A stretch of DNA of 64,000 nt. It comes from Apostichopus japonicus. Lineage: Eukaryota; Echinodermata; Holothuroidea; Aspidochirotida; Stichopodidae. Below are positions 1 to 12,945 of this stretch, one piece after another. Below the pieces are notes generated by a model. It did not search any database and was not told the origin of the DNA. It worked only from the letters and a program-made list of their open reading frames with translations. The position numbers and the translations under genes are program-made. Location of the stretch: contig NC_092569.1 of NCBI RefSeq assembly GCF_037975245.1, positions 17,775,501-17,839,500 on the forward strand. Direction: 5' to 3'. How positions within the stretch are numbered: position 1 is the first letter of the stretch; the number at the start of each line of letters is the position of its first letter.

Positions 1-1139
1 TAATTCCATATGAGCTTACTACATTAGCCTATCTGAGTTGCTCGTTTTACAAATTGCCATGGTTTTTTACTTTGCTACTACTATAACTGTCGTTTTTCCA
101 AGTCGGCAATGCTTATTGTGATATATAGGCCCTCATCGATAACAAAGTGAAGGGAAATTTTTGACGGACAACTATAATATCGAAAAGGTACGTTGACTCT
201 CATATTATGTTACTTGCGGGGGTCATTATCATACTGGATATAGGAAAGACTTCGTTTGTAGAAAAAGAAATACTACAGTTTAGAAAATGTCCCCCAAACA
301 AGCGCAACTGAAGTCGACGTGTATTACATGAAAAGAACATCCATTTATGTTTTAAACTTCGAAGCGATAAAGAGCATTAGAAGAGTAAGGTGTGATGGAT
401 AGTATTGGTAACTTTTCGTTGTAACTGTTCTTCATTTTCTTCCCTTTGAAAGATGATATAGGCCTACCGTCAAATACGATTCAGTCATCTACAATTTCAA
501 ATCGTAATACGCGAAACACTTCCATCGTCAGTTGGGGTAAAATGTTTCAGACGAAGGTTTTTGTTTTCGGTCAGGGAAGAATTGGAATAGGCTTCCGGGT
601 ATTCAAGCAACCCCCGCCTCCCTCTTTCAGTCTCGTACTTTTAGTATTAACTACCATTCACAAAGTAGTGTTTGAACTAACTATGGACTTAATATGATAG
701 TCTAAATATGCTTCCGAATGCACCGTACGACGTCTAAACTTGTATTTACTTTTTCTAATGGTGGACCACTACACACCCTACATGGAATTCGGCTTCCATG
801 ACATTCATTTATAAATCTTCCATTCGCCTATGGACCTTCCAGTAAAGCGGCAAGCACTTAACGTATAAGTCAGTCGAGGGGAAAAAATATTCTTCACTTT
901 TGAAATACGGTGCAAGGCCTGTATGCGAAGATAGTGACACGAACCCTTTTATAACGGATTAATGATGGTCACTTTTATAATTCGTCCATAGTATGACACG
1001 CTGTTCGTATACGTTCGATGTCTTGCGAGTTTGCACATGGCATTATGCCAGGCAGGACTGTTGGGCTTGGGTTAATCTCATATTGGTACATTTATAGTAT
1101 TAAATAACTGTGCGCATCAGAGCCAGGTAGGGTCCCGGG
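1..1139. other. intergenic, no gene recognised
   Basis: I see no convincing exon on either strand. The short open frames here have no recognisable domain. The stretch ends at the 8-bp target duplication of the MITE that follows. A non-coding first exon of the downstream kelch gene could lie in 1504-2080, but I cannot place it. Confidence 0.5.
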
Positions 1140-1495
1140 CAAGGGCGTAGGAACCGGGGGGCTGGGGGGCGCCAGCCCCCCAGTGAAAAATATGGAGGGG
1201 CGGAAGTGTCATTCCGCCCTCCCGCTTCGCAAGTCAGAAAACCCCTTTTTCATTTCCAAATGAGAAAAAAATCTCATTTGGAGCACCAAATTGCATCTAA
1301 GGCCAGGTGAAAATGCAAAATTATTTACAAAATGGAGTGGGTGTTGAAGTGTGCTATATTACACCAAATTGCATCTGAGGCCACCTGGAAATACAAAAAA
1401 ATTCCTCACCCCCTCACCCCCTCCCCTTAGACCCCTCCCCGAGGCCGGCCATCAGTCTTCAGCCCCCCACTCAAAAGTACCTTCCTACGCCACTG
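1140..1495. mobile_element. hAT-type MITE, 356 bp
   Basis: The element begins CAAGGGCGTAGGAA and ends TTCCTACGCCACTG, imperfect terminal inverted repeats. It is flanked on both sides by GTCCCGGG (1132-1139 and 1496-1503), a perfect 8-bp target-site duplication. Eight-bp duplications and CA(G)NGG-type ends are typical of hAT elements. It has no transposase and carries a C/G-rich palindromic segment just inside the left end, so it is non-autonomous. Confidence 0.85.
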
Positions 1496-2080
1496 GTCCC
1501 GGGTGCATTTACGTCACCGGGCCCTTTTATGAATTATGAATTTTCTGAAGTATATTATTTATTATTTATCGGGTCTGAGTGTTTGTGCCTTCAGTTTTTT
1601 TCTCTCCTATAGGGTCCTTGATTGGGACTTGAGTGTCTCTATTGATCCTTTTTATCTACTAAGCTAAACTAAACTACATGAGAACGCATCATTCTTAGTG
1701 CTATCCTATCATGACCCCCGGATCCCTTCACCTGACCCCCCCCCCCTACATCTCGTTTCTCTATCAACTGTAAGTGTAAACCCTGCAAAGTTCACGTTCT
1801 GTTGAGGGCTACAGTATATATCTACACTGCATTAGCATATCCGTATATTAAATTACGTATATGATATTCTTTACAGATAAATAAATTGGATGCCTTGAAA
1901 TCGTCATGAAATAATTTTACGACATGAACAATTAAACAAATTAACATACAGAAAAGATGAATAGCACAGAGTTGTTCCCGAAGATTGAAAATGAATGAAG
2001 TAGTTCAATAATCGAATTACGTTATTCTTAATTTACCCTCAAATATAACATAATTTTTCAATGCTCTTCTTTCTATCTAG

Positions 2081-4747
2081 ATAGCTTTATTCCGTGAAAT
2101 CCAACATGGCGGACTTCGCCAATTGTGGCATTTCTTCTATATGTATTCAAGATCTCACAGACGGGGATAAGACTGTAGTAGTTCATCGTCAACCTTCTCG
2201 AGCCATCACAGTTCTAGAGAATTTGCGAGAAATGAGACAAAACGCAGAATTTACGGATGTTGTATTGTGCGCAGGTGGTGTGGATTTCCCTTGCCACAAA
2301 GCCGTGCTAGCGGCCAGTAGCCCGTACTTCAGGGCGATGTTCACCTCGGATTTACGCGAAAGAAATTCGCAGAGAATTCAACTACCTGAAATATATTCTG
2401 ATACTATGGCTTCGATCTTGGACTACGTTTACTCAGGAGAAGTCAAAATAACGCTAGAAAATGTGCAAAGTTTATTCCAGGCGGCTGATTTCTTAGATTA
2501 CAACAATTTAAGCGCAGGTTGTATTGTTTTTTTAAAGAATAATATAACTGTTGACAATTGCATTGATTTAATTCAATTTGCAAGTCGGTGTTCGTCTTCT
2601 GGTTCCCTTTTAGATGCTGCGATGACACTTTTAGATAACAATTTTGAAAATGTCACCAAGAATCGGGCATTTCTAGATATTGAGCCAGATATACTTATCC
2701 GTGTTTTGACCTCCGAATCGATACGCCTAACGAGTGAAGAAACTATTGTATTTGCTTGTCTAAGATGGCTCGCACATGATTTTGAAAGAAGAGAGAAACA
2801 TTCTGGAGATATTGTCAATTGCATTCGTCTTCCGCTTGTGAAGGAAACCGTTCTAAAACATTTGAGAGCAAGTAGTTCTCTCGTAAGAGAATCTAGCTCT
2901 TTGTACGATGCATTTAATGAAGCTATCTGCTGCCAGATACTTATACAAAGCGGCAAACGCGTTTTAGGAGCGCAAACATACCCACGACACATACTTCCGG
3001 GTCAAAGGTCAGAGGTGATGATGATAATGGGAGGACAATACCACTCAGACGATGGGGAGATCATTTGCAGCAACGAAGTCTGGTGTACTTTCTTGCCGTC
3101 TATGAATGGGATGGTTAAACCATCTTGGACACCGCTATCACCACTGCCGGATTATTTAAAGAGGAAGTATTGTGTAACCGCCATAGGTAAGAGAAACAGT
3201 GGATCAGGGCCTCAGACACTTTATCTTCGATGAATGCTGCATTTTGCGTTGATCATTCCATGCAGTATTTGAAATATTTGCGCATAACTGCATCAGTGTA
3301 ACGTTATAAAAGCTTTTTAAAAGTTTTACCGTTCCTTATCAGCAAATCAGCAAAACATTCAGTTAATCACAACTGATTTATTGTTACTTACTGTGTTGTT
3401 GTTGTTGTTTTTTGGCAAAACGTCAAAGACAGTTTGATCGGTCCCGGTGAAATTTGTTAGCCCGGATTAAAGTTACAGACTTATCTTCTCGGCACCGTAC
3501 CTTTCTTTAAGCGGTAGAAGTTGCTGCCACCAGAGTGGACACTTTGAACGAGTCATCGCAAAATACAGATACAATTTTAGTCTAAAGTTAAAAGTCTGAA
3601 AAACTTCTGGTCACACTTTATGACAAACTAGAAGAAAGCAAACATAATGCAAGGAAATAGTTCAAATGGCCAAAAATAAAGCAATTTCTTTCAAAACTCA
3701 TCATTGAACAAGTTTTCAGTTATATCTTAAATTAGCAATGATTAATTCAGCCATTACATATAATAATAAAGTGTGGATTACTTTTTTTTTTTAAATTTCT
3801 TTTACAATAGTATCACCGCCAAGTTTAAAGTCTGGCATATTGATGCACTCATGAATGCTATACACATGATAATGTTTATGCCTCGAAAATACCTCATTCA
3901 CCGTCGGCATATAACGATAACAAATTTTCTCATATTTACCAACTGTATAATCTCAGTTAATTTTCACGTTTGTCCAGAGATTAACATTTACAGTTTATGC
4001 TTTTATTTCCCCTATTAAGGCAGCAGTGTATACGTTACTGGAGGGTTTGATGTCATCAACAACAGATCGATAAGGGCAGTCTGGTGTTACTCGTACAACC
4101 GAAACATATGGTACAGCATAGCGGACTTGCTGCACGCTCGACACAGTCATGGAGCCCTTGAATTCTCTAGCAAGCTTGCCGTCATTGGCGGTAAAAGCAG
4201 CTTATCTGACAACCGACTCAATTATTTCGAAATTTACGACCCGGCTGAAAATGCATGGACAGAAATGGAACGTATGCCAATAGCAGTAAGTGTACCTTCA
4301 GTCGTTCAGATTGATGGTAGAATCTATGTAATAGGTGGAGCTACTGAAGATGGATCCGCATGCCAGAAAATTCAGGTCTTTAACCCTAACCTTGAACTTT
4401 GGAGCCTGATCGATATGTCCAGTATCATTCGTCGAAAGACACTGCGTGCCGTTCCGCTTGGTAAACGAATATTTATGGTTGGTTCTCGCAAACCACGTGA
4501 TGCACTAACGTACAATTTCAGGACAGGTCGTGAAGTGAGTAATCGACAACCTTTGGATTCAAGATTATTTCCTGGTATGACGTCACATCATGGCAAAATT
4601 TGGTTGGTTGGCGGGAAATCAGACGATCGTATCCTTGAGACAGCTGAAGTTTATGATCCTAGTATCGATAGATGGAATACAATAGTTGATTTCCTCCCAA
4701 GAGGTCTGTATTTGCATGGTTGTGTTACCATTACTGACTTTCCTTGA
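2081..4747 (+). CDS. kelch-like protein (BTB-BACK-Kelch), two coding exons
   Basis: Coding exons are 2106-3186 and 4020-4747 (602 aa), joined by an 833-bp GT-AG intron: donor ATAG|GTAAGA, acceptor TTAAG|GC, phase 1, completing a glycine codon. I chose ATG 2106 for its strong Kozak context (AACATGG). A good acceptor at 2079-2080 suggests an upstream non-coding exon. The BTB fold is at about residues 39-145 (FTDVVL, FPCHKAVLAASSPYFRAMF), BACK at about 150-250, then six kelch blades (VYVTGG, LAVIGG, IYVIGG, IWLVGG and two degenerate). Length matches usual KLHL proteins. The family supplies substrate adaptors of CUL3 ubiquitin ligases, with BTB-BACK binding CUL3 and kelch binding substrate. The ending LHGCVTI and overall feel recall the KLHL24/KLHL6/KLHL35 group, but that assignment is from memory and needs a search. 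The frame is intact; the neighbours are unrelated. Confidence 0.93.
3187..4019 (+). other. intron of the kelch-like gene
   Basis: An 833-bp intron splits the kelch propeller between its first and second visible blades. It contains an AT-rich stretch and T runs but no exon or element that I recognise. Confidence 0.85.
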
Positions 4748-6189
4748 TATAAGAAGCCTTTTTTTTTTTTGGGGGGGGGGGGTATAATATGGTAACGAAT
4801 GCTGCAAGTCAATGTGCAATGCACGTTCTACCGTGAACACTGTTTTTGTGATAATAATCGTACGGTACTTCCTAGATATCATATAACAAGCATTAAGCAT
4901 TGGAAAATTGCAGTCACATCATCCATGTGCATTTGTTTCCGTGTTGACCTCTAAGCCAGTATTGATGTTGTAAAACGGGACAAACATAATTATGATGGCT
5001 AACATTTTCTTTCAAAGGTCAAGGGTGTCGGTCTCAATTTTAAGCCTGCAAACTGTTATTGCTAAAAGTTCTGACAACCCTACTTATTCTAAGACAATCG
5101 ATGTGTGTTCAGTTAAACAATTGAACGTTTCGTTGAGTAAGAATGTTATGAGGCTGTGATACTAAAAGTGTTCTTTGATATTTGAGAATATTTGTGACCA
5201 TTGAGTGACTTTCAAACATATTTCCGGGTAATACTGATAACTTTTTATGTACCTATTAAACATTGTTCAAAGAAAAAGAAGATAATACACTCGATTGTTT
5301 GCCCCATTAGCTGTTCTTAACACGGGGGGGGGGGGGGGGAGAAGGATGGTTATTTTTATTTCACGTCAAAATGATTAAACATCTCTCAATCTGTGTAATT
5401 ATTACCCAAAGAGTTCCTTTTGATTCATTAAAAGATATGACTTAGAAAAGAGACCGAATTGAATGTGCCAAAATGGAGAAGATGAAAAAAAATGCCAAAT
5501 CGGAGAAACCTCCTGAGAGTGTCCGACGTTGAACCATTAGATCAGTTTTTTCTCAAAGTTTTATTCGATACAAACTTGTTATTTATAGGAGGGGAAATCT
5601 AAGAGATAAGTAAACAATTTATTTCAGATGCAATGGTATTTTAATATCTGCTTGTGTGTGAACATTCTCAATTAGTTTATATGTCATGGTGTCGGTCATA
5701 GTTACCTTATTTCAAATTATAAAATGTAGCGCAGATTTATATAATAATAATTATTATTATTATTATAGTTTATATCATGTATCTGCTCTAGTTTAGTTTA
5801 AAATGTGACAGAATAATGTCATGAAAATTTCCTTTTCATACTGTTGTCTTTATCATACCGCTGTTTCATACCTCACCAATGAGGGAGGATTGTTCCGCTG
5901 AGCATAGGAAGTATAACACTCAGGAGGTAGGAAGCTTCCAAAAAGTGGGGGGGGGGGGTGCACAACATCAGAGGGGCACTTTCTCGTTCCACAACCACCA
6001 CTCGTTTTGCTATAAGCCGATACACACCGGCCATATCACTTAAATACATATGATGTGTTAGTATGCTATTATTACTATTATGGTGCACGTGAATAATTAA
6101 AATAAAATATTAAACTTAACGAAGGCTTAAGATATCCAAAAGACAGTTCTTCATCAAATGGGCACATTTTATTTGTCAGTAGGGCACAT

Positions 6190-6262
6190 TTCCAATTTTG
6201 GAAGAAAAGTGGGGGGGGGAGGCACGTCCCCCAGTTCCCCGGCTCCTACGCCCGCCCCCCTG
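6190..6262 (-). mobile_element. MITE end fragment (hAT-like)
   Basis: A G-rich run followed by a C-rich run and CTCCTACGCCC resembles the terminal part, reversed, of the complete MITE at 1140-1495. I did not find a matching second end or a target duplication, so only a fragment is claimed. Confidence 0.4.
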
Positions 6263-7079
6263 ATAACACTTCATTTTAGCATGACGAGAATAGAGAGTTC
6301 TTGAAACTATGACATCATGGCGTTTTAAATTCATTTGTGTGGAAAAAGAACGGTTACCTGCGGTAGTCAATGTGTACCATTTACGAACATTGATTGTTCA
6401 ATTGCGAGGGCTTGGTTGGGACAAAGAGTAATTGTTGCAAGCAATGCTGCCTGCATTTATGTTGAAAGGTTTAATTTCTGACTGTCTCTCGTATCTCTGT
6501 ATTGTTAGTTAAATTAAAACAATTTGGCAATAAAGTAACGCAATTACCTTTGTCCTAATGTACATTACTAAGTTCCCATTGCTGTCTTAAGTTACAAAGT
6601 TAAGTTGATATATTTGATTACCAAATTTAATTGCTGTAGATGTGCCCATGGTGTTCTAGACTATAAAGAGGTACTCATAAAATTTAATAGGCATAGGCCT
6701 ATATAACTGATTATTAACACGGCAGTTAGCTTCAAAATTCCTAGAACTTAAACCTAGTAATGGGTTTTGGACTTTATGTGCAAAATAGTATGCTTAATCT
6801 TCTGTCTCTAAGTATGAACCCTAAATGTCTCACGTTACTAGCATCTGGTAATATGTTTACCAGCAGTAGGCATCCCCTCCACCGAACTTGATGTCGGTTA
6901 TATAATATGTTTGTTTTGCAAAATAATGTTTTCAAAAGAATAAATACAATGTTTGAACGTCTATTTGGCTTATTGAAATTTCATAAAGACGGAACATGTT
7001 CTCTGTAAGATGACAAAGACAACATCATTTCGCATATAAGGACTCTTACTTATAAAGTCGCAAATTGTTCTAACCTCAC

Positions 7080-7360
7080 CTTAGAATCCGTCAAATATAT
7101 TGACACAACCACACACCCCAAGTGGTCACAATTCAATCAGTCGCTCCCGTATCGATACAGCCCGACAACGCTATCCGTGTCCCCTGGGGGACCATAATCG
7201 ACGCACTTGCAACTAGCACATGCATTTTCCAACTACACCACGTAATAATCCTGCCAAGGGTCGAACCTGCAATTCTGTGATCGCAGGTCACTTGTAGTTC
7301 CATCTGGTTTTGCAGACACTTACCGATAGTGACAACGTCTTCTCTTAGACCTTTACCCCA
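7080..7360 (-). repeat. possible tRNA-derived SINE fragment
   Basis: On the minus strand GGTTCGACCC (7258-7267) is a perfect pol III B-box, preceded by GCGATCACAGAATTGCA, a pattern common in tRNA-derived SINE heads. No clear A-box is seen and the ends are undefined. Confidence 0.4.
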
Positions 7361-10300
7361 GGTCAGTAATCTACAACTTCAATTCACCTCACCTCAACCC
7401 ACCCCATACTTTGTTTCTTTATATTGACCTTTTGAATTACTTGCAAGTCAGTAATTTCCCTTACCCATATCAGTATAGTGGGCTAACTTTTATACCTTTG
7501 TCTGTATATCTTGGAGAGGAGCGGCGGGGATGGGGTTGGGGTGGAGTGGGGTTTACGAAAACTCCTGATTCTTATATTTACTGGCTACTTTGCTGTTGAA
7601 GGATACACAACTTCTTGTTTTGAAGTTTTGGGGCTCAGATTACAGTCAGTCCACCCTTAATGTGAGCCTGTCAACACATCTTGTTCGCAAATCAAAGATA
7701 AGTCTTAATTAAATGAAACATTTATATAATTTCCTCTTTCATATCATATGACAACAGGAAGGAAAGAAAAAACTCAAAGCAACGGGAAGCAAAATGAAAT
7801 TGTATCTTTAATAGTAACTTTAGAGTGATATTAGTTAAATAGGCCTTTAGACGCCAGTAGCTCACATAAACATATCAAGTAGAATAATATTGTAGTCACT
7901 TCCTTGTTCAACCAAGAGGAACAATTTCATCGGCAAAAATCTTCATGCATCATTTCTGCAACATTTAAGCGACAGTACTAACGTTTTGTAAATATTGCTT
8001 TTTACTTATATCAGGGTCAGATCCAAGGAGGTATGGGGGTATAGACCTCCTCTTTTCAACACCCTTACCAAAAAAGAAAAGAAATTATTAGCAAGAAACT
8101 TGCGAGTTGACGTAATTATAAAACGCAAATATCATATCAGAATGCACAAATTCACGTTTCTTTTTTTTTCTGGAGTTGGGGAAGGGTAAGGACCCCCAAA
8201 TCTCTCCAAACTATGGTTTTGTTTGCTTTAGATTGTATGGACTGAATGTTTTAGTGTTAATTGTATAAATGGCTACGGTAGTTTTTGTTATAGTTGTCAT
8301 TACACTTCCTACTTATTAATAAATAAACCTAATTTTTTAAGTGATATGTCTAGGTCATGACGCCACGTCGTGCTTACTTATGTTTAGTGTCAGTCGCGAA
8401 TAAACACGTACGAAACATTTACAAATGGTATTTATTTGTTTCTAACACTATAGTTTTTATTGTATTCATTCACGACGAGTGCAATGATTGAGCAGAATAT
8501 AATTGAAAAATTGGCCGAATAGATATACTACGTTTCTGTTATTGGTAAAGGTTTCAAAAGGCCACGGTACTTTACGGTTGTATTTTCTACTTCCTCATCA
8601 TTTTCCTGCTTATTAACGCTACTTGTTCAGCAATTTTTTAGCAGTTGATCAGAAACATATATAGAGTCAAAATTGATGCTATGATGGCGGTTGTGGTTAA
8701 ATTTCTATGTCTTTACTTGCTAGTGTGTCTTTCCCTGACGAGACTTGAAGTGTCGGCAAAGAGAGACTATAAGGTAGGTTCGAATAATTTTACTTATCTT
8801 TAGTCCAATATATTTACGTAGTACCCTGACTGTAATGTGTTGGAAATTATATACTATATCCGTACTTTCGTGACCATTTTGTGCTAGGCCACCTTATATA
8901 CACATACAACACTGAACTGAAAAAGAATGAAATATGAGAGTTATCGTATATAATTATGATTACAAAAATAGCATTTGGTGTACGTACGGTACCATATCAT
9001 TGATAGCGGTCAATTTAGGAGCTGATTCGATTGTAGAGAATTTGGCGTTTTTTTTTCATCTCACTAAAATGATTAACTGTCATTTGTTTTCTGCTAGGGT
9101 AACTCAATCCCCGCCCCTACAAGAACGTCAACAGAACAACGCAACTCCTTTACAAAATCCTTCAAAAGCCATTTCCCCTTCTAGACATGTTTCCCCTTCT
9201 AGACAAGTTTCCACTACCTACCACAGTCAAGGTAGGGGGGGGGGGGCGTGAGAATCCTCGACCTTTGATATCCTATGTACGTCATCTCTACATTCCACCC
9301 ATCGAAGGTAACTTATGTCATTCAGTACCTGCTCCCCATCCCCTCTCCCTTCTCTTCCGCTCTCCCCCTCTTCCACTTCCCTCTCTTCCCATCTCCCGCT
9401 CGCTGAAACAAAACCCAGAAACGTCATTGCCATGGTAATGTATGTGCGGGTTCGACTGAGCGTGTGATCATTACATATGAAGAAAATGTATGTCAAGAAT
9501 TCTTCCTAAACTTAATTAAAGACGATGAAATCCAAACATATGCTCTTGTGATTCGTTTCGGCGATGTCGTTATTTTTGTTGTTACTGTTAGTTGTTTTTG
9601 TATTTTTTGTTCTTAATAATTTTTGTCCCTCCAAAAAGGATAATCATGGTAATGCTATGGTAATGCCTTCTTCCATATTTAAACGACTAAGCCTTTGAAC
9701 TTTATTTTCTCATAAATTGCTACGGAATATTCCTCTTATTTTGTTTCGTCTATCAGGTTGATCGATGTGAAGACGAGAGTTTAAAATTTAACAGTTCGAT
9801 CGGAAGCACGCAAAGTAGGTATTTATTATTATTTGTTATTACTGTTACTTGTCATTTAGCCTCTAAAGGAACTTATCCAAACATCAGGCAAAGTTACTTT
9901 TACACATGCTCTTACACAGGCTCTTTAGTGGAAAAGCAGTAACATTTTTATTTTATATTTATTATCACTATAAATATTAACACGTTTTAATTCTGTTTAT
10001 TTATAAAGTCAGTTCATTTATTTCTTATCATTTTGTAAATTTTATTGCATATGTCGTAGAATTATGTTTGCATAATGAACTAGCCATCTAATTGAAAGAA
10101 GTGCGACATTTTTGCTGTTTTCACTTGTGACAGGTTTTGTAGAGGTCTCCTTCGTTCCACCTGTATTTCCGCATGATACACACAGCAAAAAAATAACATC
10201 TGGAGTGTACCTGATACGACCGATTGGATACTTAACTCCCTTCGAGGTTTACTGTAGCAACTGGATCGATGGTAGTGGTTGGACGGTGAGTCTGGCGAAA

Positions 10301-10518
10301 TAATTGTATTCAAATCCGTGAAGGATATGTTCATGCCACTAAGCCAATTGGAACAAAGCTTGATTCACGAAATAATAAGAGCTAATTCACGCATAATAGA
10401 CCCTCTTGAAGTGATATGATATAGTGATTCATCCAGACCATGTAGTATACATTAATTTAACCGCAGGCGTGGTGACACTCACTTGTAAAATTATCACATA
10501 CGTTACCAATGATATGAT

Positions 10519-10846
10519 CAGTGACGGCTCTACGGGGTGGGGGCATGACGGGGAATTCGCCCCCTCCCCTTCCGATTTACCCTAAACGTTTCCTAAATAT
10601 ATTGAGCTAGGATATTTGTTTGTACTAGCAACAGCTTCCAATGCAATGCATTAATGTGAAAGAAAAATGTCAAATGATAGCACCACTTGCTTCTTATTCA
10701 TCTTACTTGTAGAAAAATTCCCTAATGGAATAAGTCTGAGCGAACGGGTCACCCCGCTCATATCAGTGTTATCTTTTTTGTCCCACCACAAAAATATTAC
10801 TAATCCCCTAGTTGTCCCCAAAATGCCTAGGCTGGTGCCGCCACTG
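10519..10846. mobile_element. hAT-type MITE, 328 bp
   Basis: Left end CAGTGACGGCTC and right end GTGCCGCCACTG form imperfect terminal inverted repeats. The flanks GATATGAT (10511-10518) and GATGTGAT (10847-10854) are an 8-bp target duplication with one mismatch. There is no coding capacity of note. Confidence 0.75.
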
Positions 10847-10925
10847 GATGTGATGAAACGATGCTAACGATATCAGGAATAAAAGCAAAACACGTTTGAG
10901 GATGTGGTACAGTAGCTGATAAAGT

Positions 10926-12510
10926 GGAGTGTTAGCTCAGTGGTTAACGCCGGTGCCCCCCAATTATAACAGGGGCGTATCCAGGGGGGGGCGCAACAGG
11001 CGCGCGCCCCCCACTATTGGCCGTCACCAAAAAAAAAAAAAGTTTAGCAAAAAAAAAAAAAAAAAAAAAAATTGATGACGACCTTTATGTGAGATGTCGG
11101 TGATCGCTCAACCCCCCCCCCCCTCCCGTATGCTTTATTTTTTGTTTGCCAAAAAAAGGTTCTGGCGAAATTCGGCGGCATAATAGTTTTAGAAACATAG
11201 ATGGTAATTGTGTTTGTATTATCACTATAAACACTAAATGACATGCCAGCCATACTAAATTGTGCATTTTGTGTCCATATTTACTGGAAATGTTGCTTAT
11301 TATTAAGGTCGAAAAATGGATCACATATGGCCATGGGCGGCGATCCTGGGTGGAGGGGGGATATATCCCCCCATGAAAATGGGTGGAGGGGATGTAATGC
11401 ACCATATCCCCCCCCCCACCAAATGCCAGGGATAAGAATATTTTCATGCCTACATTTATGCATCTTCGTTAATGTACGGCTCTTTTTTAGCTTCATTTCT
11501 CGCCTACCATAAACGCAGTGCGATCTTTTCAAATAAAGCGTCTTTATAAAGCAAAAATAGTTGACTGTAGGCTTCATTGGCCCTATAACAACAAAATGTA
11601 TTATTGCGCCCACGGTATTGATATAGTACATATATGCACCCTCATAGTATTCATATAGGCCCTATAGTAGGCCTACACACGTACATGTTCCCTCGAACAG
11701 CTGAGAATCTCATGTAACCAGGGTAATGCTTAATACACGTTTCACCTGGATGCCCTAGCAATCGGTACCTAGGAATGTAACTATGTGTAATTGTGTATTG
11801 CATGTGTATAGGCCTATAATAGCCTGCATGAGGCCATTTTCTTCATCGAAAAATATAACAGAGCTCTCGAACATTCTAACGTTGCGCCTGAAACAAGATT
11901 GACAGGGGCAATTTTCCCAAAATAACACCCGAAATTTAAAAAAAAAGTATTTTGGATCTTGATTATGAGATATTTCGGACATGACATCCCTATTTTAAAG
12001 TTGGGTATATGCCGCTTGGAAACCTCGGGAAGTGCCGTTTCCGGCCATCTAGAGGGTTTGTTAATCCCAAAATTTTCTTGTACGCTTCGCGCCAACTCAT
12101 GGTGGCGCTACGCTTAGATAGTCAACAAGGTCATATCCCCCCGCCCCACTCGGAAGTACGGATCGCCGCCAATGCATATGACACCATTTTGCATTTCAGC
12201 CCTTCTTTGAAAGCAAAAATTGTACACCCCTCCCCTTAGACCCATCCCCCAGGACGGCGATCATTCATGCCTGGCGCCCCCCCCCCTATTGGAAAATCCT
12301 GGATACGCCCCTGTATAAGGTCTCCGGTTCGAGTCACTCCAAGATTAATGTACGTCGTCCAGTTATAGAGCTGTTGACAATTGACAATTCATAAGCATGG
12401 CCGTTAAATATGAATGTAAGAGACTGACTTCGGTCGGCTTGCGGCTTTGATAAGCAAGTGAGACTTCTTCGCGAGTTCCTGCTTGCAGGAGGATCTAAAA
12501 TACACTAACA
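10926..12510 (+). repeat. tRNA-derived SINE split by a hAT element
   Basis: The left part 10926-10969 starts GGAGTGTTAGCTCAGTGG, a good pol III A-box. The right part 12314 to about 12510 has GGTTCGAGTCACTCC (B-box at 12326-12335). GGAGTG and CACTCC could pair as an acceptor stem. The intervening 1.34 kb is the transposon at 10970-12313. T-arm pairing is poor and a non-tRNA body follows (about 12341-12510), so I call a SINE, not a tRNA gene. Confidence 0.65.
10970..12313. mobile_element. hAT-type non-autonomous element, 1344 bp
   Basis: It has perfect 16-bp terminal inverted repeats: CAGGGGCGTATCCAGG at the left and its complement at the right. TATAA flanks both sides (10965-10969, 12314-12318); a full 8-bp duplication is not preserved. 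A segment near 12010-12130 with GCGCCAACTCATGGTGGCG is shared with the element at 33339-34629, so the two are one family. No transposase frame is visible. Long A runs and C runs lie near the left end. Confidence 0.8.
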
Positions 12511-12839
12511 AATATATTTATACAAAAATGGTTATTAATTTCGATTTGCTGATATTATCTCTAGATGGAAAGTCGAAGCAAAACGTTAAAAGTGAAACAA
12601 CATCAATATCTACTTTCACCTCAAGATGTGGTTAAGCATTCAGACGTTTATAAGCATATCGATTAATATTTGCGGAGTTTTCCGCGGATTTGGTATTTCT
12701 GGTTTGTGAACTTGGGAAACGGGGTTTGGTTCTGTTCTTCAATTGGTTTTCGAAACAACTTTGTTCGTCATGGCTGCACTGACGTGATGTCGCATGGGTG
12801 CCTTTGCCTACCTCAGTATTTGAGAAATTGGTCAGATGC

Positions 12840-12945
12840 TGGGGTACACCCTCTCCTCCGTCGGATGGGGACGCTAAATGGCAGTGCCGGGAGCAGGAAT
12901 GGGAGCAAATTCACACCCTGCCTTGTTATCCCCTGAACACTAATT
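12840..12945 (+). repeat. SINE-like stretch
   Basis: CCGTCGGATGGGGACGCTAA is a segment I associate with tails of marine-invertebrate SINEs (from memory). Ends and head are not defined; a repeat-library search would decide. Confidence 0.3.

Larger units (their letters stand above)
4748..8680. other. intergenic between kelch and FREP genes
   Basis: No gene is recognised. It contains a T12-G12 run (4759-4782), a G16 run (5324-5339), a G12 run (5947-5958), an ATT microsatellite with a palindromic core (about 5740-5766), a MITE end (about 6190-6262) and a minus-strand SINE-like piece (about 7080-7360). AATAAA-type words occur at 6101 and 6529, but I cannot decide the kelch polyadenylation site. 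Confidence 0.5.

Noticed and set aside
2573-2992. 139-codon minus-strand frame inside the kelch gene
   Set aside because: Shadow of the BTB-BACK exon; no domain of its own.
9811-9820. Alternative donor TAG|GTATTT for gene B exon 2
   Set aside because: It would leave phase 2 and break the frame into exon 3; the donor CAAA|GTAGGT at 9814 keeps phase 1, as in genes C and D.
10926-10969. Start of a tRNA gene (TTAGCTCAGTGGTTAACG)
   Set aside because: With the far half joined, the T-arm does not pair and a SINE body follows, so a SINE head fits better.
11085-11631. Frames of 100-120 codons on the minus strand near 11085-11631
   Set aside because: They lie inside the hAT-type element, run through C/G-rich low-complexity sequence and show no transposase motif.
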